Part shown: positions 7,373 through 20,033 of the stretch, piece after piece
Numbering within the stretch: position 1 is the first letter of the stretch
Layout: each line of letters starts with the position of its first letter
Source: Hyphomicrobiales bacterium
Lineage (GTDB): Bacteria > Pseudomonadota > Alphaproteobacteria > Rhizobiales > Aestuariivirgaceae
DNA: 64,000 bases
Assembly: GCA_016710435.1 (NCBI GenBank)
Contig: JADJVV010000001.1
Coordinates: 434,001 to 498,000 of the forward strand
Direction: 5' to 3'
The notes under the pieces: model-generated
Database searches by the model: none
Told to the model about the DNA's origin: nothing
What the model saw: the letters and a program-made list of their open reading frames with translations, nothing else
Translations under genes and position numbers: made by a program

Positions 7373-9620
7373 ATGCGAGCGCCGCGAGGATTTTTTCGGG
7401 TGTCAGCGGCAGATGCGTGAGTGCCGTGCCGAGGGCGTGATTGACCGCGTTGACAACAGCGGGGGCCACCGGAATGGTGGCGATCTCGCCCACCGCCTTG
7501 GCACCGTAAGGGCCCGTGGGTTCACCGGGCTCCACCAGCAAGACATCCACTGGCGGCATTTCCGGCGCATTGACGAGATGATAGCGGCTGAAGCGGTCTG
7601 CCTTCATGACACCCGTCACGCTGTCAATTTCCACATCCTCGAACAAGGCGTAGCCAATGCCCGCCTGGATGCCGCCGTGAATCTGCCCCTCCACCAGCAT
7701 CGGATTGATGGCCCGGCCCACATCATGCGCCGCCACATAGTCCTTCACGCGCACACGGCCTGTCAGGCAATCCACCTCCACCCCGGCAAAATGGGCGGCA
7801 TATGAACTGGGGTTCGCCGTGGCGGCATAGGTGTGGGTAACGGCCGGCAGCGGCTCACCCTGCACGGCAAGGGTTTGCATCAAGGCAGAGAGTTGCGTGA
7901 CGCCCTGCGGTACCGATATCCGGTGAATGGCTCCGTCCCGCAGGTCGAGGTCGGAAGGTGCGCAATTCATGAAGCGTGCGGCGGTGGCCAGAATGGCCTC
8001 GCGCAGCACAACCGCCGTGCGCCGGAACGCCTCCCCCAGGATGTAGGTCATGCGGCTTGCCCGCGTGCCGATATCGTATCCCGTCAGGTCAGTGTCGGAA
8101 GGCGTGATGTCGAACTGCTGCGGTGCTTGCGCCAGCACTTCCGCCGCGATCTGCAGCAGCGTGGTATTGGCCCCGCAGCCAAGGTCATGCAGCGCGCATT
8201 GCACGGTGATGCGTCCCTCCTCCGTGACGCGCATGCCCACGGTGGAATATTCGTCCGATCCCGGATAGCAGCCGTTCACATGAGCAGCACAGGCCAGACC
8301 GACACCGCGCCTGAAACGCCCCTTACCCGGTGCGGTGGTCCAGCGTCTCTCCCACTCGAAGGCCACCGCCCCGCGCATCAGGCATTCGCGAATGCCCGCA
8401 TTGCCGATGTCCAGCCCCTGGTAAGGTTCGATGGCGTGCGGCGCGACCACATTGCGAAGCCGCAGTGCAAGGGGGTCCATCTTCAACCGCCGCGCCGCCA
8501 TGTCGAGATTGATCTCGGCTATGGCGTTGATCTGCGGCGAACCATAGCCGCGAAACGCCCCCGTGGGCGGCGTGTTGGTGTAGACAGCATGACCTGCGTA
8601 GTCCTCGGCAGGCACATCATAGAGACGCACAAGCCGTTGCAGCATCGAACCCGGCAGATAGTTGCCGCCCGTCGAATATGCCCCAACGTCAGCCAGCGTC
8701 CGGGTCTCGCGCGCCAGTATCTTGCCGTCGCGCGACAGTGCGGTGCGCATGCGGCCAATCACGCGGGAACGCATGCGGGTGGCCAGGCAGGTCTCCCGCC
8801 GGTCCAGCGCAATCAGCACCGGCCGCTGCAACACGCGGGCGAAATGGGCGCACAGCGGATCCAGAATGGGTTCCGCCTTGCCGCCGAACGATCCACCAAT
8901 GGCCGTCTTGATGACACACACTTCGGACGCCGCAACGCCCAGTGCTTTCCCGACCACCACCTGAACCGCGAAAATGCTCTGGCAAGGCGTGCACACGAGA
9001 ACACGGCCATCGCCCTTCGGCAGGGCGAGGCAGGCATGCGGTTCGATGGCCGCATGGTGGGTCTTGGGCGTGGAGACTTGGGTTTCCACAATCTCGTCAG
9101 CGACAGCGAAACCCGCCTCGGCATCACCACAGCGGAACGTCTTGCCCTCGATCGGATTGGCAAAGAGTGGGCGCCCCGGCGTTCCTTCCGCAATCCCGTC
9201 CGCCAGCGCCCGCTCCGCATCGAACTGCGCTGGTAGCGCGGCGTATTCCACCGCAAGAACGGCTACCGCGGCTTCCGCCTGCTCTGCCGTTTCGGCAACA
9301 ACAGCCGCCACCCGGTCACCCACATGGCGCACCACGGACGGGAACATCTGCTCGTCCTCGATCGCCTCCTGACCCTCGAACCAGATCGAACTGTTGTAGC
9401 GGTGCGCAGGCGTGTTGCCGTGCCAGAACACCGCCAGCACGCCGCGCATGGCCAGTGCCTCCTCAGCCTGCAGCGCAACGACGCGTGCATGCGGATGCGA
9501 GCTGAGCAGCAGTTTGCCGTGCACGGTACCCGGAAACTGCAGGTCGGTGAGATAGCGCAATTCGCCCGACGCCTTCTCTGGGCCGTCCAGCATCGGAAGG
9601 CGGGTCGCGACATAGTTCAC
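7371..9620 (-). CDS. Molybdopterin-binding large subunit of a xanthine dehydrogenase-family hydroxylase
   Basis: 749 aa. Molybdenum-cofactor motifs are GGSFGGK (242-248), GAFRGYG (354-360), GQIHGGIQAGIG near 655, and GPYGAKAVGE, where Glu712 corresponds to the catalytic Glu of the family. The CO-dehydrogenase loop AYRCSFR is absent, so this is not a form I CODH. With the two genes upstream it makes the three-subunit (large-medium-small) form, which oxidises N-heterocycles or aldehydes with water as oxygen source. The substrate cannot be assigned. It overlaps the medium subunit gene by four bases. No XdhC-type or MobA-like maturation gene is adjacent. Confidence 0.92.
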   Translation of the reverse strand: MNYVATRLPMLDGPEKASGELRYLTDLQFPGTVHGKLLLSSHPHARVVALQAEEALAMRGVLAVFWHGNTPAHRYNSSIWFEGQEAIEDEQMFPSVVRHVGDRVAAVVAETAEQAEAAVAVLAVEYAALPAQFDAERALADGIAEGTPGRPLFANPIEGKTFRCGDAEAGFAVADEIVETQVSTPKTHHAAIEPHACLALPKGDGRVLVCTPCQSIFAVQVVVGKALGVAASEVCVIKTAIGGSFGGKAEPILDPLCAHFARVLQRPVLIALDRRETCLATRMRSRVIGRMRTALSRDGKILARETRTLADVGAYSTGGNYLPGSMLQRLVRLYDVPAEDYAGHAVYTNTPPTGAFRGYGSPQINAIAEINLDMAARRLKMDPLALRLRNVVAPHAIEPYQGLDIGNAGIRECLMRGAVAFEWERRWTTAPGKGRFRRGVGLACAAHVNGCYPGSDEYSTVGMRVTEEGRITVQCALHDLGCGANTTLLQIAAEVLAQAPQQFDITPSDTDLTGYDIGTRASRMTYILGEAFRRTAVVLREAILATAARFMNCAPSDLDLRDGAIHRISVPQGVTQLSALMQTLAVQGEPLPAVTHTYAATANPSSYAAHFAGVEVDCLTGRVRVKDYVAAHDVGRAINPMLVEGQIHGGIQAGIGYALFEDVEIDSVTGVMKADRFSRYHLVNAPEMPPVDVLLVEPGEPTGPYGAKAVGEIATIPVAPAVVNAVNHALGTALTHLPLTPEKILAALA

Positions 9621-10513
9621 AGCAGCGCCTCCAGGTCTTCCCAGCGCGGGCAGAGGCCGCCCGCCACGCCCTGCAAGGCATCGAGCCCCACGCCCATCAC
9701 GGCGCAGCGCTTGTAGGGCTGCGACAGCCGGCCGGGAATGGCCGCATCCACCGCGCCCACCAGTGCCCGCAGAAAATCCGCCGCGACGGCAGGCGAGAGT
9801 CTCTTTCCCTCAAGTGTTTCAGCCACAGCCGCAAGCGGCAGAGGCGTGGGCGCAATGGCACCCGCCACGCAACGCACCGCGCCGAAGGTGGTGCTCTCCT
9901 CGTCGAAATCAGCTTCGAGGATGAGATTGAGCCGCGAGATGGTGAGATCATCGCGCTGCCCCAGCTTGACGAACGCCGCCCGCGCCAGCATGGGCGCCAG
10001 CGGAATGGAGAGCGAGACCAGCAACTCGCAGGTGCCCAGCATCGTTCGCCCCGCACCCGTGAGGAATTGCGCAATTGCCATCTCCCTCCCAATTCCATCC
10101 CGCCCCAGAAGCGACACCCGTGCAGCCATGCACACGAGAATGGGAAGCAGGTCGCCCGCGGGCGAGGCATTGACCACATTGCCCCCGATGGTAGCGCGAT
10201 TCCGGATCTGCACTGATCCGCACAAGTCTGCGGCCTGGGCAAGCACCGGCACACGGGCGCGGATGATGGCGCTATGCTGCAACTCGGAAAGCGTGACCGC
10301 GGCGCCAATAACCACCGCGTCATCCCGCACCACGATGTCGCGCAGCCCCGCCGTGGCGGCGATGTTCACGATACAGCCGGACGAAGGAAAGGGCCGCGGA
10401 TGCACCAGCATGTCCGTGCCGCCCGCGATGAAATGAAGAGGGACATCGGAGGCCGCCATGAGGTTTCGCACCGCCGCGAGGTCGGCAGGCGTGGCAGCGG
10501 ACACGTCACTCAT
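9617..10513 (-). CDS. FAD-binding medium subunit of the molybdenum hydroxylase
   Basis: 298 aa. FAD_binding_5 domain: the pyrophosphate-binding motifs are HFIAGGTDML (near residue 27) and ATIGGNVVNASPAGDLLP (near 107). A CO_deh_flav_C domain follows from about residue 170. It passes electrons from the 2Fe-2S subunit to an acceptor. It overlaps both neighbours by four bases (ATGA), so all three subunits are translationally coupled. Confidence 0.92.
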   Translation of the reverse strand: MSDVSAATPADLAAVRNLMAASDVPLHFIAGGTDMLVHPRPFPSSGCIVNIAATAGLRDIVVRDDAVVIGAAVTLSELQHSAIIRARVPVLAQAADLCGSVQIRNRATIGGNVVNASPAGDLLPILVCMAARVSLLGRDGIGREMAIAQFLTGAGRTMLGTCELLVSLSIPLAPMLARAAFVKLGQRDDLTISRLNLILEADFDEESTTFGAVRCVAGAIAPTPLPLAAVAETLEGKRLSPAVAADFLRALVGAVDAAIPGRLSQPYKRCAVMGVGLDALQGVAGGLCPRWEDLEALL

Positions 10514-10986
10514 GGCGCGTCATCCGCGCGGCGCGCGGCCTCCGCGGCCACTGCTTCGATGATCAATTGATAGCCCGTGCACCGGCACAGGTTTCCGGCC
10601 AATTCATGACGAATGGCGCGGTCGTCCGGGGCGGCGTTGCCGCGCAGCAGCCCTTCCGCCGCCATCACCATGCCCGGCGTGCAATAGCCGCACTGCACGC
10701 CGCCGTGCGCCACGAAGGCTGCCTGCAGGGGCGAAGGCTGCCCGTTGGTGCCGCGAAGCCCTTCGATGGTCTCCACCGTGCGGCCGTCAATCTGGAAGGC
10801 CAGCACAAGGCAACTGTTGACCGGCGCCCCATCCAGCAACACCGTGCAGGCCCCGCACTCGCCCTCCTTGCAGCCTTCCTTGAGGCCCGTCAGGCGCTGT
10901 GATGTGCGCAGGAAGTCGGACAGCCGTTGCGACGGATCAATCTCCGCCTCCACGCGCGTTCCATTGATGAAAGCTGCAATCTTCAT
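10510..10986 (-). CDS. 2Fe-2S small subunit of the molybdenum hydroxylase
   Basis: 158 aa. A plant-type ferredoxin cluster is bound by Cys39, Cys44, Cys47 and Cys59 (GCKEGECGACTVLLDG). The second cluster is bound by CGYC (99-102) and CRC (134-136) in NLCRCTGYQ. It is the first gene of the operon. Its ATG lies only five bases after a 12-bp hairpin, so ribosome access may be restrained. Confidence 0.95.
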   Translation of the reverse strand: MKIAAFINGTRVEAEIDPSQRLSDFLRTSQRLTGLKEGCKEGECGACTVLLDGAPVNSCLVLAFQIDGRTVETIEGLRGTNGQPSPLQAAFVAHGGVQCGYCTPGMVMAAEGLLRGNAAPDDRAIRHELAGNLCRCTGYQLIIEAVAAEAARRADDAP

Positions 10987-10991
10987 GAGCG

Positions 10992-11030
10992 ATGCCCCGG
11001 CGCAAGCTAGCTCAGTTCGCGCCGGGGCAT
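10992..11030 (-). terminator. 12-bp perfect inverted repeat between gcvP and the hydroxylase operon
   Basis: ATGCCCCGGCGC (10992-11003) pairs perfectly with GCGCCGGGGCAT (11019-11030). It lies just after gcvP and just before the small-subunit start. No T-run follows on the minus strand, so it may be a weak or Rho-assisted terminator, an attenuator or an mRNA-stabilising hairpin. Confidence 0.6.
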
Positions 11031-11057
11031 GGAAGATTTCGCGGCCTCAGGCCTGGG

Positions 11058-13961
<2,904 letters not shown>

Positions 13962-13969
13962 GGATGACC

Positions 13970-14338
13970 TCACTTGCCCACGAATTTGTCGTAGGCCGCG
14001 CGATCCATCATGCTGTCAAGCTGCGACGGATTGGCGATCTTGATCTTCATGAACCAGGCGCCGCCTTCCGCGTCGCTGTTCACCAGCGAAGGTTCATCGG
14101 CAATGGCCGTGTTCACGGCGACGATTTCGCCATCGATCGGCGCGTAGACTTCGCTCGCGGCCTTCACGCTTTCAACCACCGCGGCTTCCTTGCCCTTTTC
14201 GACCTTCTTGCCGATGGCGGGCAGGTCGACGAACACCACGTCGCCCAACTGTTCAGCCGCGTGCGTGGTGATGCCGACAGTGGCGACGCCACCTTCGACG
14301 GTGATCCATTCATGTTCTTCGGTAAACTTGACGCTCAT
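13970..14338 (-). CDS. gcvH: Glycine cleavage system H protein
   Basis: 122 aa. It carries the lipoyl group that shuttles between P, T and L proteins. Lys59 in VVESVKAASEVYAP is the lipoylation site. The conserved opening FTEEHEW and the C-terminal region around AYDKFVG are present. The start is fixed by GAGGAGAT ahead of ATG 14338; upstream in-frame codons up to 14464 are not homologous. It lies 10 bases after gcvT. Confidence 0.96.
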   Translation of the reverse strand: MSVKFTEEHEWITVEGGVATVGITTHAAEQLGDVVFVDLPAIGKKVEKGKEAAVVESVKAASEVYAPIDGEIVAVNTAIADEPSLVNSDAEGGAWFMKIKIANPSQLDSMMDRAAYDKFVGK

Positions 14339-14348
14339 GGTTATCTCC

Positions 14349-15470
14349 TCAGCGCTTGAAACGGTTGGGAACAAAGGGAAGTTTGACGACGCTGGCCGGA
14401 ATGGCCTTGTCGCGGACAAGCAGGAACAGAGGCGTGCCCGGCGCGGCATGGGCAATGTCGACATAGCCCATGGCGATGGGCCCGTTGACGGTGGGGCCGA
14501 AGCCGCCCGACGTCACCTTGCCGATCTCGCGGCCCGCGGCATTCTGGATGATGCTGCCTTCACGCGCAGGCAGGCGGCCTTCCGGCTTGATGCCCACGCG
14601 CATGCGCTTCAGGCCGCCGTTGGACAGTTCGTTCTTGATGCGCGTGTGCCCGGGAAATCCGCCCTGCTCGCGCCGCGGCTTCGAAATTGACCAGGTGAGG
14701 CCCGCCTCGATGGGCGAGGTCGTCTCGTCGATGTCATGGCCATAAAGGCAAAGCCCGCCTTCCAGGCGAAGCGAATCGCGTGCGCCAAGCCCGATGGGCT
14801 TTACCCGCTCATCCTTGAGCAACACGTTCCACAGCTTCACCGCATCGGCAGCGGAGAGGGACAATTCGAAACCGTCCTCACCCGTATAGCCGGAACGCGA
14901 CACATGCACGTCCTTGCAGCCCGCCAGATCGAGCAGCTTGAAATACATGAAGCCGATATTGCGAACCTCGGGGTTCAGCGCCGCCAGAACGTCCTCCGCT
15001 TCCGGCCCCTGCAAGGCAATGAGCGCCTCGCCGTCGAGCCGTTCCAGCTTCACGTCCTTGGGTAGCTTGGCGGCAATGTGGGCGTAATCCTGTTCCTTCC
15101 GCCCCGCATTGACGACCACATAGAGCCGGCCCGGATAGGCCGACCGGGAAATCATCAGGTCGTCGAGAATGCCGCCATCATCGGCCAGCAGTTGCGAATA
15201 GCGTTGCTGCAACGGTGCAAGGCCGCGAATGTCCGCCGGCACCAGCGCTTCCATGGCCTCGGCGGCGCGCTCAAAGCTCTCCGCCACGATGAAGCACTGT
15301 CCCATGTGCGACACATCGAAAAGACCCGCATGTTCGCGGGTCCAGGTGTGTTCGGTCAGGATTCCGGTGGGGTATTGCACCGGCATGTCGTAGCCGGCGA
15401 AGGGCACCATGCGGGCCTTGAGGCTCACATGCGCGTCATACAAGGGTGTGCGCAGGGTTGTTTCGCTCAT
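14349..15470 (-). CDS. gcvT: Glycine cleavage system aminomethyltransferase, T protein
   Basis: 373 aa. It transfers the methylene group from the aminomethyl-lipoyl arm to tetrahydrofolate and releases ammonia. The N-terminus LYDAHVSLKARMVPFAGYDMP is typical. DVSHMGQ (~52-58), SRSGYTGEDGFELSL (near 192-206) and a C-terminal GCV_T_C domain (KVTSGGFGPTVN) are present. GGAGACACTG precedes the ATG. It is the first gene of the operon, directly downstream of the riboswitch. Confidence 0.96.
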   Translation of the reverse strand: MSETTLRTPLYDAHVSLKARMVPFAGYDMPVQYPTGILTEHTWTREHAGLFDVSHMGQCFIVAESFERAAEAMEALVPADIRGLAPLQQRYSQLLADDGGILDDLMISRSAYPGRLYVVVNAGRKEQDYAHIAAKLPKDVKLERLDGEALIALQGPEAEDVLAALNPEVRNIGFMYFKLLDLAGCKDVHVSRSGYTGEDGFELSLSAADAVKLWNVLLKDERVKPIGLGARDSLRLEGGLCLYGHDIDETTSPIEAGLTWSISKPRREQGGFPGHTRIKNELSNGGLKRMRVGIKPEGRLPAREGSIIQNAAGREIGKVTSGGFGPTVNGPIAMGYVDIAHAAPGTPLFLLVRDKAIPASVVKLPFVPNRFKR

Positions 15471-15520
15471 CAGTGTCTCCAGAACATGGGTTGCCCGCCT
15501 GACCCACCAATGTGTCAGAC

Positions 15521-15728
15521 GTGCCCCCTCTGTCAGGAACCTGAGAGTTTTCGCCGTCCCGTCACTCCGACACGGGAAAGCTTTCTCCTTCGGTGAGCGG
15601 CGCCCTCATCAGGCCACCTCTGCTCTCCAGAGTCTTTACACCCACGTGCGGTCCTTTTGCCTGAGAGTTTCCGGGGCGGTTGCTCCTTCGGCGCCACAAC
15701 CCCGAGGGGCCGCGATCTCTCCCGCACA
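15521..15728 (-). ncRNA. Tandem glycine riboswitch
   Basis: On the minus strand the 5' leader of gcvT shows two consecutive gcvT-type aptamers. Each has a GGAGAG/GGAGAA-like segment and the conserved ACTCTCAGG element. These elements are at 15660-15668 (aptamer 1, followed by CAAAAGGACCG) and 15540-15548 (aptamer 2, followed by TTCCTGACAGAGGGGG). Known tandem glycine riboswitches of this type usually turn gcv expression on when glycine is high, so that glycine is cleaved for carbon and one-carbon units. About 50 bases separate it from the gcvT start. No obvious intrinsic terminator lies between them, so control may be translational. Confidence 0.93.
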
Positions 15729-15747
15729 CGGGGAAATATGTCAGGCG

Positions 15748-15775
15748 AGAGTAGGCTGGTGCCTTCAAAAGTCAA
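15748..15775 (-). promoter_or_regulatory. Promoter of the gcv operon
   Basis: Read on the minus strand: -35 TTGACT (15775-15770), a 16-base spacer, and -10 TACTCT (15753-15748). Transcription would start close to 15741, just ahead of aptamer 1. Confidence 0.55.
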
Positions 15776-15783
15776 GCCACCAT

Positions 15784-15822
15784 CGCAAAAGCAAAACGCG
15801 CCCCGCTTGTGGCTGGGCGCGT
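15784..15822 (-). terminator. Intrinsic terminator of the outer-membrane protein gene
   Basis: On the minus strand a perfect 8-bp stem ACGCGCCC/GGGCGCGT (15822-15815 with 15803-15796) is followed by TTTTGCTTTTGCG. It lies about 50 bases beyond the stop of the minus-strand barrel protein. Confidence 0.75.
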
Positions 15823-15868
15823 CCTGGTCCGGGCCACGCGCGATTGCGGGCCCAGGAAGCGTGCTGGA

Positions 15869-16429
15869 TCAGAAGCTGAAGCGCAAGCCGACCGTGGCCT
15901 GGTGCTCCTTGGTATCGCTGCCCGAGATCATGATGTCGCGGAAGCGATAACCGGCGTCGATGGCCAGGTTGTTGGTGAGGTCGACAGACACACCGGCAGC
16001 CGCGCCGAGCGCCAGGCCGCTGTCGTCCACCGCACCGCCCGAGCCGTTGGCCCAGCCGTAACCCGCACCCACGCCGACGTAGGGCGTGAACATCGAGTCG
16101 TTGGCGAAGTCATAGTAGACGTTGCCGAGAACCGTCGTGGTGGAGAGTTCCGCACCGGGAGCAACCTTGTAGTTTCCGCTCCAGTCGGCTGTCACATCGG
16201 CGCGCACGTTGTCGGAGAAGCGATAGCCGACGCCACCACCTGCGACGAAGGCACTATCATCGGCACCGCCGCTCCACTGAAGGAATGACCAGCCCGCATC
16301 AGCGCGGAGGTACACACCCATCATGGCCGGATCGGCAGCAGGCGGCGGATCGAGGTCGGCAGCCTGCGCAGACACCGCAACCGGGGCAAGAACCACGCCG
16401 GCGAGCATCAAAATCTTGAACATCTTCAT
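15869..16429 (-). CDS. Outer-membrane beta-barrel protein (Omp25/opacity-like)
   Basis: 186 aa. A Sec signal peptide (MKMFKILMLAGVVLAPVAVSAQA) is followed by a barrel of about eight strands. Alternating patterns are visible, such as GGGVGYRFSDNVRADVTADW and YVGVGAGYGW, and the protein ends in GLRFSF with the C-terminal Phe expected for BAM recognition. Small barrels of this class are structural or surface proteins in Hyphomicrobiales. Start 16429 is chosen because of GAGGTG six bases upstream and the signal peptide. It is a single-gene unit with its own terminator. Confidence 0.85.
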   Translation of the reverse strand: MKMFKILMLAGVVLAPVAVSAQAADLDPPPAADPAMMGVYLRADAGWSFLQWSGGADDSAFVAGGGVGYRFSDNVRADVTADWSGNYKVAPGAELSTTTVLGNVYYDFANDSMFTPYVGVGAGYGWANGSGGAVDDSGLALGAAAGVSVDLTNNLAIDAGYRFRDIMISGSDTKEHQATVGLRFSF

Positions 16430-16614
16430 CGTAAGCACCTCATCCTTTGGATCGTTCGATGGGTGCAAGATGGCGTCCGAGAACGGCGCCACACGGGCCG
16501 AAAAAAGGCGCGAATGTGACACCCCCGATTTGTGGTATCTGGGCCACAGTATTTCGTTCGAATCCTGCGCAAATTGTTGAGCCCGGGTTAAGGTTAACGG
16601 CACCGAAGCATCTC

Positions 16615-17505
16615 ATGGCCTATCGCGTCACTGCATTTGACTGGTTCCTCTTCGCGATTCTCGTGGTCTGCTGGGGAACCTCCTTCGCCATGAGTAAGGT
16701 GGCGCTTCAGCACGTCACACCCGACTGGATTGCGGCGGCGCGCCTCATGGTGGGCGCTGCGGTGCTGCTCGCCGCAACAGCCGTGCAGCGCGCGCCGGTT
16801 CCCTTCGACCGAACGTTTCTCGCGCGCTACCTCTGGCTCGGTCTCATCGGAAATGCCGCGCCCTTCTTCATCATCACCTGGGGCATGCAGTCGATCACCA
16901 GCGGCGTTGCCGGATTGTTGATGGGAACGATCCCGCTCATCATCATCATCATGGCGCACTTCGCGCTCCCCGGCGAACGCCTGACACTACCACGCACCGC
17001 CGGATTCATTCTCGGCTTCTCCGGCATCATCACCCTCATGGGACCGGAGAATCTTTTCAACATCAAGGCTCACGGCGAGGAACTGAAGGGAGAACTCGCG
17101 GTCGTACTCGGCTGCCTCATGTATGGCGTCAACGCCATCAGCGCCAAGCGGATGAAGCTGCCGGGTACGATCGGCGTATCGGCAGGCGTGCTGGCCGCCG
17201 GTGCCGTGCTTGCAACGGCCGCAGCCGCCGTGCAGTCGCCCTTCCTCATTCCGCAGGCGCCCGTGTCATCGTGGCTGGCGATGATCGGATTGGGGCTGTT
17301 TCCCACAGGCCTCGCCACCGTTGTCTGGTTCAAGGCCATGGAGCGCACCAGCCCCACCTTCACCACTATGTCCAACTACCTGGTGCCCGTCTTTGCTTTG
17401 GGCTTCGGCGCGTTGATGCTTGGCGAGCACGTGGGCTGGAACGTACTCGTGGCCCTGCTGCTGGTACTGGCGGGAATCTTCGTGAGCCGGATCAGGCCGG
17501 CCTGA
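16615..17505 (+). CDS. EamA/DMT-superfamily transporter
   Basis: 296 aa with about ten transmembrane helices in two EamA repeats. The first repeat runs from DWFLFAILVVCWGTSFAMSK, the second from about residue 160 (AVVLGCLMYGVNAISAKRMK). RhaT/YdcZ-like drug or metabolite exporters share this layout; the substrate is unknown. The frame is open from 16447, but ATG 16615 begins the first helix and leaves no hydrophilic extension. It converges on glmM with 13 bases between the stops. Confidence 0.85.
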   Translation: MAYRVTAFDWFLFAILVVCWGTSFAMSKVALQHVTPDWIAAARLMVGAAVLLAATAVQRAPVPFDRTFLARYLWLGLIGNAAPFFIITWGMQSITSGVAGLLMGTIPLIIIIMAHFALPGERLTLPRTAGFILGFSGIITLMGPENLFNIKAHGEELKGELAVVLGCLMYGVNAISAKRMKLPGTIGVSAGVLAAGAVLATAAAAVQSPFLIPQAPVSSWLAMIGLGLFPTGLATVVWFKAMERTSPTFTTMSNYLVPVFALGFGALMLGEHVGWNVLVALLLVLAGIFVSRIRPA

Positions 17506-17518
17506 CAACCAGCCAGCG

Positions 17519-18865
<1,347 letters not shown>

Positions 18866-18902
18866 GATTTTCCCCAATCCGGTCCCGGCATAATAGCAGA
18901 AC

Positions 18903-19949
18903 CTAAATGTCTGCTGAATCGGGATGCAAGGCCGCGGTAAACACCGCCAACGCGTCGCGTGTGGCCTTTACATCATGAAGCCTCAGGATGTGAGCTCCGG
19001 CCAGGGCTGCCTGCAGCGCCCCGCCCACCGAGCCGTTGACCCTGTTTCCGGCCGTTTTTTCACCTGTGAGGGCTCCCAGGAAGCCCTTGCGCGACACCCC
19101 CACCAGCAGGGGCACACCAAGTCCGTGGAAAACCGTCAGCCCCGCCATCACATCGAGGTTCTGGCGGAAAGTCTTTCCGAATCCGATGCCGGGATCGATG
19201 GCAATCATGGCGCGGGGTATGCCCGCCGACTCCGCCGCCGCTACCCGGCCTTCCAGCATATCGTAGACATCGAGCAGCACATCGTCGTAGCGGGGTTGCA
19301 GTTGCATGGTCTTGGGCTCGCCCTGGGCATGCATCAGCACCACCGGCACCCGCGCCGCTGCCACCACGCCTGAACTCTTCTCGTCATGCCCGAGCGCCGA
19401 CACATCATTGATGATCCTGGCGCCCGCCGAAAGAGCCGCCGACATGACAGCGGATTTCCGCGTATCGGCCGAGACGAGGTGACCCTTCGCCAGTGCTTCG
19501 ATCACGGGCAGGACGCGGCGCAACTCTTCTTCCACCGCAACGGTGTCGGAACCGGGCCGGGTGGACTCGCCGCCCACATCCAGGATGTCCGCACCCTCCT
19601 CCGCCAATTGCGCACCGTGCGAAATTGCAGCAGCAGCAGAGGTGAGCTTCCCTCCGTCGGAGAAACTGTCAGGCGTGATGTTGACGATCCCCATCAACCG
19701 CGGCACCGTGAGATCAAGGCCCGCAAAGGCCGGGCGCACGGCTGAGAGCCGCTCCAATGCCGCCGAGTTATCCACGCCGGCAATCCGCTGCATGTCGCGC
19801 TCGATCACGCCCTCGCGGCGCGTGATCACATCCACATGGGTAAAGCCGACGTGGCCTTGCCCGGCCAGAGGCAGGGCGTCGCCATCGCGTACCATGCGCG
19901 GCACATCCGCGCCGAACACAAGGCCCGTGGGTCGATAGTAGGTTTTCAT
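18903..19949 (-). CDS. folP: Dihydropteroate synthase
   Basis: 348 aa. It condenses p-aminobenzoate with dihydropterin pyrophosphate in folate synthesis and is the sulfonamide target. LMGIVNITPDSFSDGG (from about residue 85) and DVGGESTRPGSD (near 122) are the pterin and phosphate-binding signatures. The N-terminal ~75 residues are an extension not present in E. coli FolP but seen in many alphaproteobacteria. The stop lies 37 bases before glmM. Confidence 0.96.
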   Translation of the reverse strand: MKTYYRPTGLVFGADVPRMVRDGDALPLAGQGHVGFTHVDVITRREGVIERDMQRIAGVDNSAALERLSAVRPAFAGLDLTVPRLMGIVNITPDSFSDGGKLTSAAAAISHGAQLAEEGADILDVGGESTRPGSDTVAVEEELRRVLPVIEALAKGHLVSADTRKSAVMSAALSAGARIINDVSALGHDEKSSGVVAAARVPVVLMHAQGEPKTMQLQPRYDDVLLDVYDMLEGRVAAAESAGIPRAMIAIDPGIGFGKTFRQNLDVMAGLTVFHGLGVPLLVGVSRKGFLGALTGEKTAGNRVNGSVGGALQAALAGAHILRLHDVKATRDALAVFTAALHPDSADI

Positions 19950-19970
19950 GACATCACCGCTTGGCAGGAA

Positions 19971-20001
19971 TCAGAAAGACCCCGGCCGCGAAGCCGGGGT
20001 C
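19971..20001 (-). terminator. Possible weak terminator between ftsH and folP
   Basis: Perfect 9-bp stem GACCCCGGC (19978-19986) / GCCGGGGTC (19993-20001). On the minus strand TTTCTG follows it, a weak T-tract. It may only reduce readthrough from ftsH into folP. Confidence 0.5.
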
Positions 20002-20033
20002 CTGGATTTACAACAGTTCGGACCGCAAGGGCA

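Noticed and set aside
7833..9236. 467-codon open frame on the plus strand
   Set aside because: Antisense to the molybdenum hydroxylase large subunit; no ribosome-binding site or family signature.
7371..10986. Carbon monoxide dehydrogenase (coxMSL)
   Set aside because: The large subunit lacks the form I active-site loop with Cys (AYRCSFR), and the gene order is small-medium-large.
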